Of a stretch of 64,000 nucleotides of DNA, positions 41,475 through 50,149 are shown piece after piece. The notes beneath the pieces were generated by a model. That model had not been told where the DNA came from. It did no database searches and was given only the letters and a program-made list of their open reading frames with translations. Source of the stretch: VFMC01 sp044238435 (lineage in GTDB: Bacteria > Actinomycetota > Acidimicrobiia > Acidimicrobiales > Ilumatobacteraceae); NCBI GenBank assembly GCA_044238435.1, contig JBIIDH010000002.1, forward strand, positions 25,260 to 89,259, read 5' to 3'. Numbering within the stretch: the stretch's first letter is position 1; each line of letters opens with the position of its first letter. The position numbers were made by a program, and so were the translations under genes.

Positions 41475-43658
41475 TCAGAACAGTTCGATGTCGCCCATGG
41501 TGAGGGCCCAGTTGGCGAGCGGGGGCATGCCCGGCCGGGTGACGGTGCGCCAGGTGAGCACGGGGCCACCACCGGGGAGCGGCAGCTGACCGTGCAGCAG
41601 TCGGGCGCCGCCGAGGCGGATGGCATGATCGGCGCCGGCCGCGCGTACCGCCCGAGCCATCGCCCGGTCGGCCCCCTTGGTGTCGAGGCCGAGCGATGCC
41701 ACGTGCACGAGTTCGAGGGCAGGTCCGCGTCGGCGGGCTCGCACCACCACTGCTCCGTCGTCGTGGTCGACGACCCGGTAGTGCAGCAGATCGGTGCCGA
41801 AACGCCAGCGGTAGAAGGCCTCGCCGCCGTCGTCGCCCACGTCGGTGTGCGTCGTGAGCGTTCGCGTGGCGACGGCGTCGCCCTGTCGCCACGCGAGGGT
41901 GTCGCCGCGGTGGCGCTCGGCCCACTGGTCGAAGGGAGTGCCGATGTCGATCGGTTGCGACCACAGGTCGGCCGGCACGCGGGCCCGGGCGATCCGCGCC
42001 AGCGATCCGATGCCGCGTGGTCGGACGACGGCGGGCAGGTGCCCGACCTCGCGCCACCCCATCTTCAGATAGCCGGGTCGGCTCTGGTCGTTCGGGGTGT
42101 TGAACACCAGATCGACCCCCTCGGCACGGAGCTCGTCGAGCCCGCGGAGCGTGAGTGCGGTGAACAACCCACGCCCCTGGTAGTCGGGATCGGTGGCGGT
42201 GTCGACAGCGCGTACCGCGCGCAACACCTCACCGTTGCGGACGAACTGCCAGCGCATGAACAACCGCACGGCGACGACTCGGCCCTCGTCGATGGCCACC
42301 CACGCCGGTGAGGGGCCGAAGACGTTCCGCTCGTGCTTCCAGCTGAACAGGTCGGCGAATCGGGGGTCGCTGTCCCAGCCGAGCGTGCGTTGCATCAGCG
42401 CCAGCACCGCCTCGCGGTCGTCGGCGGTGGCGGGCCGCATGTCGAGGGCTGGGGCCCGTGTGCGCGCCGACTTCGGCGGGCCTGTCGTCGTGGCCTCGGC
42501 GGAGCCCGCGGCGGTATCGCCGGGTGACGCTGCAGCGGGGGCAGCACCGCCTGCTGCCGCGGCAGCGTCGTACGCGGCCATCAGGGTGTCGGTCACCCGG
42601 TCGGCGTCGAACTCGGTGGCCTTGTTCCGGGCCGCAGCGGCGAACTGGCTTCGCAACTCCGGATCGTCGACGAGACGCTGCCATGCGTGGGCCAACGCGG
42701 CCGGGTCGCTGGGTGGGACGAGCAGTGCGTCGACGCCGTCGTGGAGCGACTCGGCGACACCGCCCACTGCGGTGGCGGCGACGGGCAGCCCCAGCGCGCA
42801 GGCTTCCATCAGCGCGACCGGCAGCCCTTCGAACACCGACGACAGGGTGAAGACGTCGAACCCCGACATCACCCGTTGCGCGTCGGGCCGGAACCCGGTG
42901 AACAGCATCGCGTCGGCAAGGCCGCTGGCTGCAGCGAGTGATCGGATCTCGGCCTCGAGCGGTCCCTGGCCCACCACCACCCAGCGGGCAGCGGTGCCGC
43001 TGTCGAGCATCAGCCGTGCGGCGCGGACGAGGGAGGGGTAGTCCTTCTGCGGGCGGAAGTTGGCGACGATGCCGATGACGACTTCGTCGGGTCCGATCCC
43101 GAGTTCGGCGCGGACCTGGTCGCGGTCCGAGGCGAACGCGGCTGCTTTGGCGATGTCGATGCCGTGGCGGAGGGTGACGGCCCGCTTGCGGGTGGAACCC
43201 TTGATCGACGCGAGTACTTCATCGCTCACCGCGAACACGGAGTGGTCGCGACGGATCGTCAGGCGGTTGAGCAGCCGGGTGCCCCACTGGAAGGTTCCCC
43301 AGGCATTGTGCTCGGTGGTGACCACCTGTGGCCGCGAACCACGCACCGACCAGGCCGCGACGCGGGCGACCGACGCTGGAAGGGGTGAGTGCACGTGCAC
43401 GACGTCCCACTCGCCGCTGCGCACCAGTCGGGCGAGCCGGACCGGCCAGCCCAGGTTGCGGCTACCCTGAGCGGCTGCACCCACACACACCGTGCGCACG
43501 CCGGCTCGCTCGAGACGATCGACGAGGTGGTCCTTCGAGGGCAGCACATAGGCACAGGTCACCTCGACGCGCGCCGGGTCGATGGTGCCCGCCGTCGCGG
43601 CCAGCAGGTGCTCGGCACCACCGGGGCCGAGCCCCTTGATCACCCACAGCACCCTCAC
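41475..43658 (-). CDS. GT4 glycosyltransferase fused to a GNAT acetyltransferase
   Basis: 727 residues. Residues about 1-370 are a GT4 transferase (WVIKGLGPGGAEHLL at the start; EX7E in FEGLPVALMEACALGLP). A 50-residue Ala/Pro/Thr linker follows. Residues about 420-727 form a GNAT-type domain with the acetyl-CoA loop ATDPDYQGRGLFTAL and a long C-terminal extension. The enzyme may add and then acylate a sugar, or the second domain may act on another partner. GTG 43658 was chosen because MRVLWVIKGLG is the family-like start; GTG 43664 is possible. Confidence 0.83.
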   Translation of the reverse strand: MRVLWVIKGLGPGGAEHLLAATAGTIDPARVEVTCAYVLPSKDHLVDRLERAGVRTVCVGAAAQGSRNLGWPVRLARLVRSGEWDVVHVHSPLPASVARVAAWSVRGSRPQVVTTEHNAWGTFQWGTRLLNRLTIRRDHSVFAVSDEVLASIKGSTRKRAVTLRHGIDIAKAAAFASDRDQVRAELGIGPDEVVIGIVANFRPQKDYPSLVRAARLMLDSGTAARWVVVGQGPLEAEIRSLAAASGLADAMLFTGFRPDAQRVMSGFDVFTLSSVFEGLPVALMEACALGLPVAATAVGGVAESLHDGVDALLVPPSDPAALAHAWQRLVDDPELRSQFAAAARNKATEFDADRVTDTLMAAYDAAAAAGGAAPAAASPGDTAAGSAEATTTGPPKSARTRAPALDMRPATADDREAVLALMQRTLGWDSDPRFADLFSWKHERNVFGPSPAWVAIDEGRVVAVRLFMRWQFVRNGEVLRAVRAVDTATDPDYQGRGLFTALTLRGLDELRAEGVDLVFNTPNDQSRPGYLKMGWREVGHLPAVVRPRGIGSLARIARARVPADLWSQPIDIGTPFDQWAERHRGDTLAWRQGDAVATRTLTTHTDVGDDGGEAFYRWRFGTDLLHYRVVDHDDGAVVVRARRRGPALELVHVASLGLDTKGADRAMARAVRAAGADHAIRLGGARLLHGQLPLPGGGPVLTWRTVTRPGMPPLANWALTMGDIELF

Positions 43659-43777
43659 GGCCACGGATGGAACGCTACCGTGCGCCAACGAGGTGGAGAC
43701 GGCACTATCCGAGGTGGCGACGGGTCGTAGACCCCCTGAATAGCTAGGTTTTCTTTCGTGACGAGGTCGGAGCGCCG

Positions 43778-45514
43778 GTGAAAAAGCAGTCTGCGCTCGA
43801 AGCGGCCCGGAGCCGCTGGAAGATCGTGCTCGGCATGACCGCGCTCGGCGCAGCGCTCGGCGCGCTCCCCAGCCCGGCCAAGGTCGAGGCCAACTCGGCA
43901 GTGGCGGCCTGGGAGGCCACCAACACGATGATCGCCACTGCCGCGGCCCAACCGGCATCGCCCGCCGGCGGCACCGCCTCCGAGGGGATCGCCGAGGCGC
44001 AGTACACCCTGTTCGCCACCGTGGGCGAGGTGCCCGCTCGTGTGGCTGCCAAGATCGGCTGGACCGGCTCGCCCGCCGAACTGGCCAGCACGGTGCAGGT
44101 CTACTTCGACCCCCTGACCGGGGCATTGGTGTTCCGTACCTCTCAGCCGACGCCCGAATTGGCGGTCACGATCGCCGATGGTTTCGCCGCCGAGACGGCC
44201 GCCTATCTCGCCGAGCGCCAGGTGCAGTGGAACGAGACGTTGCTGCAGCAGTGGGCCAAGAAGGTGGATGACCTGAAGGCCGAGCTCGACCAGAAACAGG
44301 CCGCCATCGGCGACGACGAGAGCGACCGCGCCGGAATTGCCGAACTCGAGGCCGTGCAGGGGCAGTACCAACTGGCGTTCGAACAGAAGACCAAGCTCAG
44401 CTCGGCCACCTCGACCGAATTGTTGACCCCGCTCCAACCGGCGCAGGCGATGCCTGTCGTCGCCGGCGGTCTCTCGGCGCCGAACTCACGATCGATGCGC
44501 GGGCTGCTCGGTGCCCTCGTGGGCGCCACCCTCGGTCTCGGGTCGGCGGTCGTGTTGGGTCGGATCGACCGCCGCTTGCGCAGCCGAGAGCAGGCGGAGG
44601 AGATCACCGGGCTGCGGGTGCGTGTCGAGCTGCCCTTCGTGCGCGACGATGCCCGTCTCGCCCGGGTGCTCGACAGCATGCAGCACGATCCGCTGGCCGA
44701 CGGCTACCGCACGGTGCGCAACGTGGTCGGTTTCGTGCACGGCTCGCTCCCTGTCGTCGATCGCGCCCGGGTCACCCTGGTGGTGTCGCCCGGCCCCGCC
44801 GAGGGCAAGACCTCGCTCACCGCCAACCTCGCTGCCTCGTTCGCCGAGATCGGCATGAACACCGTGGCGGTCAACACCGACTTCCGTCGGCCGAAGTTGG
44901 CCAAGCGGCTCTGTGGCGACGAGCTGGCCCCGCTCCCGTGGGAGCTCGAAGATCTCGGCTGGGTGCCTCCGGGCCGTGTGCTGCGCCCGACGCCGCTTCC
45001 CAATCTGTCGGTGTTCGACCTGGGCACCATCGGGCCTGCCGGCGAGTTGGCTCGCCGCACTGCGGCGATGATCCCGCAGCTCGCCCGTGAGGTCGATTCC
45101 ATCGTGATCGACAGTTCGCCGGTGTCGGCCACCGCCGAGGTGCTCGAACTCGTACCGCTCGCCGATGTGATCGTCGTCGTGATCCGTCTCGGTGAGACCA
45201 GCATCTCGGCGGCCGAGAGCACGCTGGCCATCCTTCGCGACCTCACCACGGCACCGCTGCTGCTGGTGGTGGTCGGTGGCCGCTCCGTGAACCGGGGTTA
45301 CGACGATCCCTACCAGCAGCTGAACGGCGCTCAGCGACAGCTCGACGTGGCCGTTCAGCAGAGCGATCAGGTCACCGTGGCCAGTGGCTGGCGGTGGGGT
45401 CGTCGTGAGGACTACACCGAACGGGTGCAGGGGCCGCCGCCGCTGCCCATCGAACTGGCCGGCCTCGACGACCTGCTCGGGTCGCCGACGGTGCCGGCCG
45501 AGCCCACGGGATGA
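43778..45514 (+). CDS. Polysaccharide copolymerase with BY-kinase domain (Wzz/Wzc-like)
   Basis: 578 residues. Membrane helix near the N terminus (about 16-34), extracytoplasmic Wzz-type region with coiled coil (about 155-190), second helix (about 233-255), then a cytoplasmic BY-kinase-like domain: Walker A SPGPAEGKTSLTANLA, Walker A' NTDFRRP and Walker B IVIDSSPV. Only a few tyrosines (YDDPYQQ, EDYTE) occur at the C-terminal end, so autophosphorylation is less certain than in Wzc. It probably controls chain length. GTG start; divergent from the GT4-GNAT gene. Overlaps the next gene by 4 nt. Confidence 0.82.
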   Translation: MKKQSALEAARSRWKIVLGMTALGAALGALPSPAKVEANSAVAAWEATNTMIATAAAQPASPAGGTASEGIAEAQYTLFATVGEVPARVAAKIGWTGSPAELASTVQVYFDPLTGALVFRTSQPTPELAVTIADGFAAETAAYLAERQVQWNETLLQQWAKKVDDLKAELDQKQAAIGDDESDRAGIAELEAVQGQYQLAFEQKTKLSSATSTELLTPLQPAQAMPVVAGGLSAPNSRSMRGLLGALVGATLGLGSAVVLGRIDRRLRSREQAEEITGLRVRVELPFVRDDARLARVLDSMQHDPLADGYRTVRNVVGFVHGSLPVVDRARVTLVVSPGPAEGKTSLTANLAASFAEIGMNTVAVNTDFRRPKLAKRLCGDELAPLPWELEDLGWVPPGRVLRPTPLPNLSVFDLGTIGPAGELARRTAAMIPQLAREVDSIVIDSSPVSATAEVLELVPLADVIVVVIRLGETSISAAESTLAILRDLTTAPLLLVVVGGRSVNRGYDDPYQQLNGAQRQLDVAVQQSDQVTVASGWRWGRREDYTERVQGPPPLPIELAGLDDLLGSPTVPAEPTG

Positions 45515-46941
45515 TGCGGCGGCGCTGGCGTTGGGCGGTGCCCGAGACGCTTCGCACGATCGCGCCCACCGGTCCGCTGTTGGTCGGTGCTGCAGCGTTG
45601 TACCTGATCATCATCAGTTGGGCCATGTCGAACCTCAGCTGGGATCTCTGGGGCGCCCTGATCTACGCCCCGCTGCTCACGCTGGTCACCATCCTGCTGG
45701 CCCGCCGCATGTTCTCCGGTGCCCTGCAACCGGTGGTGCTGCCGGTGGTGGTGGGGTTCGGGGTGAAGTTCGCAGGGGCGATGGCGCGGTACTGGATCGC
45801 GTTCTCCGCCTACGACGGTGTGTCCGACTCGGTCGGGTACCACTCGGCAGGCACCTACACGGCCGGCTACTTCTGGTCGGGGGAGATCGACGTCTGGGCG
45901 CTCATCCCCTCGGGCACCGGCACGGCGTTCGTGAAGGGCGTGTCGGGCCTCGTGTACGTGTTCATCGGTTCGAGCCAGCTCGCCGGGTACGTCGTGTTCG
46001 CCTGGTTCGGGTACGTCGGCGTGGTCTGCTTCATCAAGGCGGCCTGCATGTCGGTGCCCGGTCTGGCCCAACGCCGGTACGCCTGGTTGTGCGTGCTGAT
46101 GCCCAGCGTCGTGTACTGGCCGGCGTCGCTCGGCAAGGAGTCGCTGATGATGTTCGGCCTCGGTCTGGGCTCGCTCGGCGTGGCCCGGTTGTTCGAGCGC
46201 GGCGGATTCCTCCGTGGTCTGGTGCTGATGGTGCTCGGCTTCGGCCTCGTCGGGTTCATCCGCCCGCACATCGCCGGGGTGTTCATCGCCGGCGTCCTGC
46301 CCGGGCTGATGGTCGCCTTCCGCCGCCCGGACGGTGTCGAAGCAGGAGACGGGCCGAAACGCAACCGCATGGTGCTCATCGTGGCCATCTCGGTCTCCCT
46401 GGTCGCCATCGTGTTCGTCGCCAGTTTCGCCCTCTCGTTCCTCCAGCCCACCCAGGGTGACGGCGAAGAGGGTGGGGTGAGCAGCATCACGGCCATCCTC
46501 GAAGAGACCACCCGCCGGTCCGAGATCGGTGGGTCGAGTTTCGAGCCACCCTCCATCACCAACCCGCTGATGTGGCCCTATGCGGTGATCCGCACCCTCA
46601 CCCGTCCGCTGCCCATCGAGGCGAGCGGGCTGTTCCAACTCATCTCGGCGGCGGAGATGACCGTGCTGCTCGGGATGTGCGCCTACTCGTGGCGCCGCCT
46701 GCGCAACCTGCGTCGATCCGTGGCCCGGGTGCCCTACCTCGCCTATGCGATGGTGGCGCTCTTCATGGGTGGGCTGGTCTACACGAGTTTCGCCAACCTC
46801 GGGATCCTCACCCGCCAGAAGTCGCTGCTGTTGCCCCTCATGTTGCTGCTGCCCTGTCTGCCGCTGCCACCCGAGCGGCGTCGCAGCACTGTCGAGGAGC
46901 CCACCGCGACAACGAATGTGCCGATCGGAGCAGGAACATGA
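45511..46941 (+). CDS. Multispanning membrane protein, candidate polysaccharide polymerase (Wzy-like)
   Basis: 476 residues with about ten membrane helices and one large loop (about 305-360). No strong motif is recognisable. Position directly after the Wzz/BY-kinase (ATGA overlap) and before a sugar epimerase is where Wzy polymerases lie, and the size is typical. An O-antigen ligase or exporter is the alternative. Confidence 0.6.
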   Translation: MMRRRWRWAVPETLRTIAPTGPLLVGAAALYLIIISWAMSNLSWDLWGALIYAPLLTLVTILLARRMFSGALQPVVLPVVVGFGVKFAGAMARYWIAFSAYDGVSDSVGYHSAGTYTAGYFWSGEIDVWALIPSGTGTAFVKGVSGLVYVFIGSSQLAGYVVFAWFGYVGVVCFIKAACMSVPGLAQRRYAWLCVLMPSVVYWPASLGKESLMMFGLGLGSLGVARLFERGGFLRGLVLMVLGFGLVGFIRPHIAGVFIAGVLPGLMVAFRRPDGVEAGDGPKRNRMVLIVAISVSLVAIVFVASFALSFLQPTQGDGEEGGVSSITAILEETTRRSEIGGSSFEPPSITNPLMWPYAVIRTLTRPLPIEASGLFQLISAAEMTVLLGMCAYSWRRLRNLRRSVARVPYLAYAMVALFMGGLVYTSFANLGILTRQKSLLLPLMLLLPCLPLPPERRRSTVEEPTATTNVPIGAGT

Positions 46942-47918
46942 CGACAGGACAACGAATCGTGGTCACCGGCGGTGCCGGGTTCATCGGGGCGAATCTGGTT
47001 CGCCGGCTGTTGAACACCCCGGGAGTGACGGGGGTGTCGGTCATCGACGACCTGTCCACCGGCTCGCCGGCCAACCTCGAAGGAGTCGACGGTGCGCTCG
47101 ACGTGGTCGAGGGCTCGATCCTCGACGACAGCGCCCTCGACCGGGCGATGGCCGGTGCCCACGCGGTGGTGCATCTGGCGGCGCTGGGCAGCGTGCCGCG
47201 CAGTATCGCCAACCCCTTGGCCAGCCATCACGCCAATGCCACCGGCACGCTGATGGTGCTCGAAGCAGCGCGTCGCCACGGTGGGCTGCACACGGTCGTG
47301 GCGAGCAGCAGCAGTGTGTACGGCGCCAACCCGACCCTGCCCAAGCACGAAGACCTGGCCACCCGGCCGCTGTCGCCGTACGCGGCGACGAAGCTGATCA
47401 CCGAGGGTTACGCGATCGCGTACGGGCACGCCTACCGGATGCCCACCCTTGCGTTCCGGTTCTTCAACGTCTTCGGACCGCTGCAGGCAGCGGGCCACGA
47501 CTATGCCGCCGTCATCCCGCGTTTCGTCGATGCGGCGCTGCGTGGCGAGCCGTTGACGGTGCACGGCGACGGCTCACAGAGCCGCGACTTCACGTTCGTC
47601 GACACGGTCACCTCGGTGATCACCGATGCGGTGCTGCGCCAGGTCACCAGTCCCGACCCGGTGAACCTCGCGTTCGGCAGCCGGGTGTCGCTGCGTGAGG
47701 TGATCCGACTCCTCGAGATCGAACTGGGCCATTCGCTCGAGGTGGTCAACACCGCGTCCCGGGCAGGCGACGTGCCGCACAGCCAGGCCGATGTCGCCCA
47801 TCTCCAGGCACTGTTCCCCGACGCTCGACCCGTTCCGTTCGTCGAGGGGTTGCGTGCAACTGTGGCGTGGATGCGCACGGTCATCAGTGATGGTCTGTCG
47901 ACTCCACACCGCCCCTGA
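46938..47918 (+). CDS. NAD-dependent UDP-sugar 4-epimerase (GalE/WbpP-like)
   Basis: 326 residues, extended SDR. Rossmann loop VTGGAGFIGANL, VHLAALGSVPRS, and catalytic triad S-S-S-V-Y-G (Ser) with Y-x3-K in SPYAATKL. GalE, WbpP and UDP-glucuronate 4-epimerase share these; the SVPRS segment resembles WbpP and GalE types acting on N-acetylated sugars. ATG start overlaps the previous stop by 4 nt. Confidence 0.85.
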   Translation: MTTGQRIVVTGGAGFIGANLVRRLLNTPGVTGVSVIDDLSTGSPANLEGVDGALDVVEGSILDDSALDRAMAGAHAVVHLAALGSVPRSIANPLASHHANATGTLMVLEAARRHGGLHTVVASSSSVYGANPTLPKHEDLATRPLSPYAATKLITEGYAIAYGHAYRMPTLAFRFFNVFGPLQAAGHDYAAVIPRFVDAALRGEPLTVHGDGSQSRDFTFVDTVTSVITDAVLRQVTSPDPVNLAFGSRVSLREVIRLLEIELGHSLEVVNTASRAGDVPHSQADVAHLQALFPDARPVPFVEGLRATVAWMRTVISDGLSTPHRP

Positions 47919-47933
47919 CGATGCTGCGCGGGC

Positions 47934-48665
47934 TCACCGTGCCGGTGCGTCGTCGGCGACCGCGGCCCGTCGGCGCGGGAGCAACGGCAGCGTCAGCAGC
48001 ACGCTGGCGACGGTGGCGATGGCGACTGCCTTCACCGCAGGCATGACCGTTGGCTCGAGTGCGCCGGTACGGGCGACGGCGGCGGTAGCGACGGACGCGA
48101 CCGCGGCGACCTCCCACCAGGTGAGCACGGCCCGCCGGGCACTCCGCCGCGCCGCCGGATCGAGCCTGCGCCACGGCCCCAGGGTGGGTGGCAGTCGGTG
48201 CGCCACGGCCAGCAACAGCGCGAACGGCCACCACGAGTACAGAGCGCCGATCAAGGCGCTCTGGCGGCCGGTGGCACCGTATATGCCCGCCCACAGCACT
48301 GCCGTCGCCGCGACGACGTGGAGCATCCAGTGCACCGGGCGGCCAGTTGCGCTGGTGATCAGGTGCACGACGAAGGCCGCTACCGCAACGACCGCCACCC
48401 AGGGGATCTGGTCGGTCTCGGGAACGCAGGCGTACGTTGCCGCACAGGCGCACATCACCAACCAGGGCACCAGCGTGGGCGTGGCTGTGGCGACGACCGA
48501 CATCGACATCACGACGAGCGCACCGGTGACCATGGTGCCGGGTACCGCCCACCACCGCGATGGCGAGCCGAGGTCGGAGGCATCCCATGCCACGACGACG
48601 ACCAGCGCCCCCAGGACCGCGCCGGCCACCACGTGGACGACCGTGCTCGACCGGGGGACCGCCAT
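47934..48665 (-). CDS. Integral membrane protein, unknown
   Basis: 243 residues, about seven predicted membrane helices, no recognisable domain or motif. It faces the epimerase gene tail to tail and is divergent from the Wzb-like phosphatase, with 33 nt between starts. Inferred to be part of the glycan locus by position only. Confidence 0.6.
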   Translation of the reverse strand: MAVPRSSTVVHVVAGAVLGALVVVVAWDASDLGSPSRWWAVPGTMVTGALVVMSMSVVATATPTLVPWLVMCACAATYACVPETDQIPWVAVVAVAAFVVHLITSATGRPVHWMLHVVAATAVLWAGIYGATGRQSALIGALYSWWPFALLLAVAHRLPPTLGPWRRLDPAARRSARRAVLTWWEVAAVASVATAAVARTGALEPTVMPAVKAVAIATVASVLLTLPLLPRRRAAVADDAPAR

Positions 48666-48698
48666 CTCGCCAGTGTGCCATGTCGAGCGGGGTGGGCG

Positions 48699-49322
48699 AT
48701 GAGTTCCGATGCCGCGCTCGACCAGGTCGAGGAGTCGATGCCGCATCCGTCGTTCGGCTCGATTCTGTGCGTCTGCACCTACAACCGGAGCCGTTCGGTG
48801 ATGATGGGCGGCTTCTTGCGCGACCACCTCGATCTGCGCGGTATCGGCCCCGAGGTGAGGGTCGCGACTGCAGGATTGCACGGCGGTGGCCATCCGCCGA
48901 CGTCGCACGCGCTCGCCCAACTCGGCCACCGTGGCCGGTCGGTGCAGGGGCATGTCAGCCGAGCCGTCGATGCCTTCCGTCTGGTCGGCCGCGACGTCGT
49001 CGTCACCGCCGAGCGAGCCCACGTCGCGTCGATCGCCGGCCGGTGGCCCGAGATGTTCGATCGCACGTTCACCCTTCCCGAGCTCGTCGGCCTGCTCGAC
49101 GCAATTGCGCCCACCGATCCCGACGTCTGGTCCCGGCTCGGCGCGAGCCGGATCGCGAAGTCGGTCTATCTCGATGCTCCCGAGGTCGGCGAGATCGACG
49201 AGCCTGGTGGCGGGAGCCCCGCCGACTGGCGGCACTGCGCCCGCACGATCGATGCGCTCACCGGCCGACTGGCCGACTGGGTCGCGCAACGGCATCTCGC
49301 GATGGCTGGACAGGTGAGGTGA
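48699..49322 (+). CDS. Low-molecular-weight protein-tyrosine-phosphatase (Wzb-like)
   Basis: 207 residues. Active-site loop CTYNRSRS fits C-x5-R with nucleophile C26 and R32, and a DEP segment (GEIDEPGGG) can provide the general acid. Unlike the homologue at 17522, the catalytic residues are complete. In a locus with a Wzz/BY-kinase about 3 kb away, it is the natural phosphatase partner (Wzb to Wzc). A later start at 48738 (MPHPSFG) is possible. Confidence 0.78.
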   Translation: MSSDAALDQVEESMPHPSFGSILCVCTYNRSRSVMMGGFLRDHLDLRGIGPEVRVATAGLHGGGHPPTSHALAQLGHRGRSVQGHVSRAVDAFRLVGRDVVVTAERAHVASIAGRWPEMFDRTFTLPELVGLLDAIAPTDPDVWSRLGASRIAKSVYLDAPEVGEIDEPGGGSPADWRHCARTIDALTGRLADWVAQRHLAMAGQVR

Positions 49323-49327
49323 CCTCG

Positions 49328-50149
49328 ATGGGGCTCGACATGAAGTCGATGGTGAAGCGGGCCAGCCTGATCGGCGATGGGGTGGTACCTCCCCCCGCCG
49401 GGGTGACCATCCTCATCTACCACCGGGTCGGGGGTGGCAGCGCCAGCGATGTCGATCTTCCGGCGGAGGTGTTCGACGCGCAGCTCGCCCATCTCGCCGA
49501 ACACGCCCGGGTCGTCGACCTCGACACCGCGGTCGCCGAACTCACCGACCGCCGTCACCACGACGAGCCGCTTCGACCGACGGTCGTGATCACGTTCGAC
49601 GACGGCACCGACGACTTCGTCGATGTCGCCGTGCCCGCGCTGGTCCGCCACGATCTTCCCGCCACGCTCTACGTGGCCACGCAGTACATCGACGAGCAGA
49701 CCGAGTTCCCGTGGGGGGCTCGGCCAACATCGTGGGCTGCGCTGCGCGACGCGGTGTCGACCGGGCTCGTCACCATCGGGTCGCACACCCATTCGCACTG
49801 GCTCCTCGATCGGCTCGAACCGGCCGAGGTCGCAGCCGATCTCGACCGGTCGATCGAGTTGATCGGCGAGCACCTCGGCCTGAGTGCGCAGCACTTCGCC
49901 TATCCCAAGGCGATGCCCGGCTCGGCGCACGCCGAGGCCGCGGTCCGGCAACGGTTCCGTTCGGCAGCCCTGGCCGCGAGTCGCGTGAACCGCCGTGGCC
50001 GCACCGACCCGCACCGGCTGTGGCGCACCCCCGTCCAGTGCAGCGACCGGCTCGAACACTTCCAGGCCAAGGCACGTGGCGGGATGCGCCTCGAAGGCGA
50101 GTTGCGCGCCCTGGTGGCGCGGGCCAAGTACCGCGGGATGCGGCGATGA
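49328..50149 (+). CDS. Polysaccharide deacetylase (NodB homology)
   Basis: 273 residues. TFDDGTDDF carries the catalytic base and metal Asp, and SHTHSHW is the H-x3-H metal site of the NodB/CE4 family; AYPKA is motif 3-like. Removes N-acetyl groups from a sugar polymer or lipid-linked precursor. AGGTGAGG upstream supports ATG 49328; the GTG at 49319 overlapping the phosphatase stop is an alternative. No signal peptide, so it is probably cytoplasmic, which is unusual for deacetylases acting on exported polymers. Confidence 0.84.
   Translation: MGLDMKSMVKRASLIGDGVVPPPAGVTILIYHRVGGGSASDVDLPAEVFDAQLAHLAEHARVVDLDTAVAELTDRRHHDEPLRPTVVITFDDGTDDFVDVAVPALVRHDLPATLYVATQYIDEQTEFPWGARPTSWAALRDAVSTGLVTIGSHTHSHWLLDRLEPAEVAADLDRSIELIGEHLGLSAQHFAYPKAMPGSAHAEAAVRQRFRSAALAASRVNRRGRTDPHRLWRTPVQCSDRLEHFQAKARGGMRLEGELRALVARAKYRGMRR

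Noticed and set aside
48560..49319. Upstream extension of the deacetylase frame through the phosphatase gene
   Set aside because: It is an out-of-frame shadow of the phosphatase; homology and the ribosome-binding site place the start at 49328.
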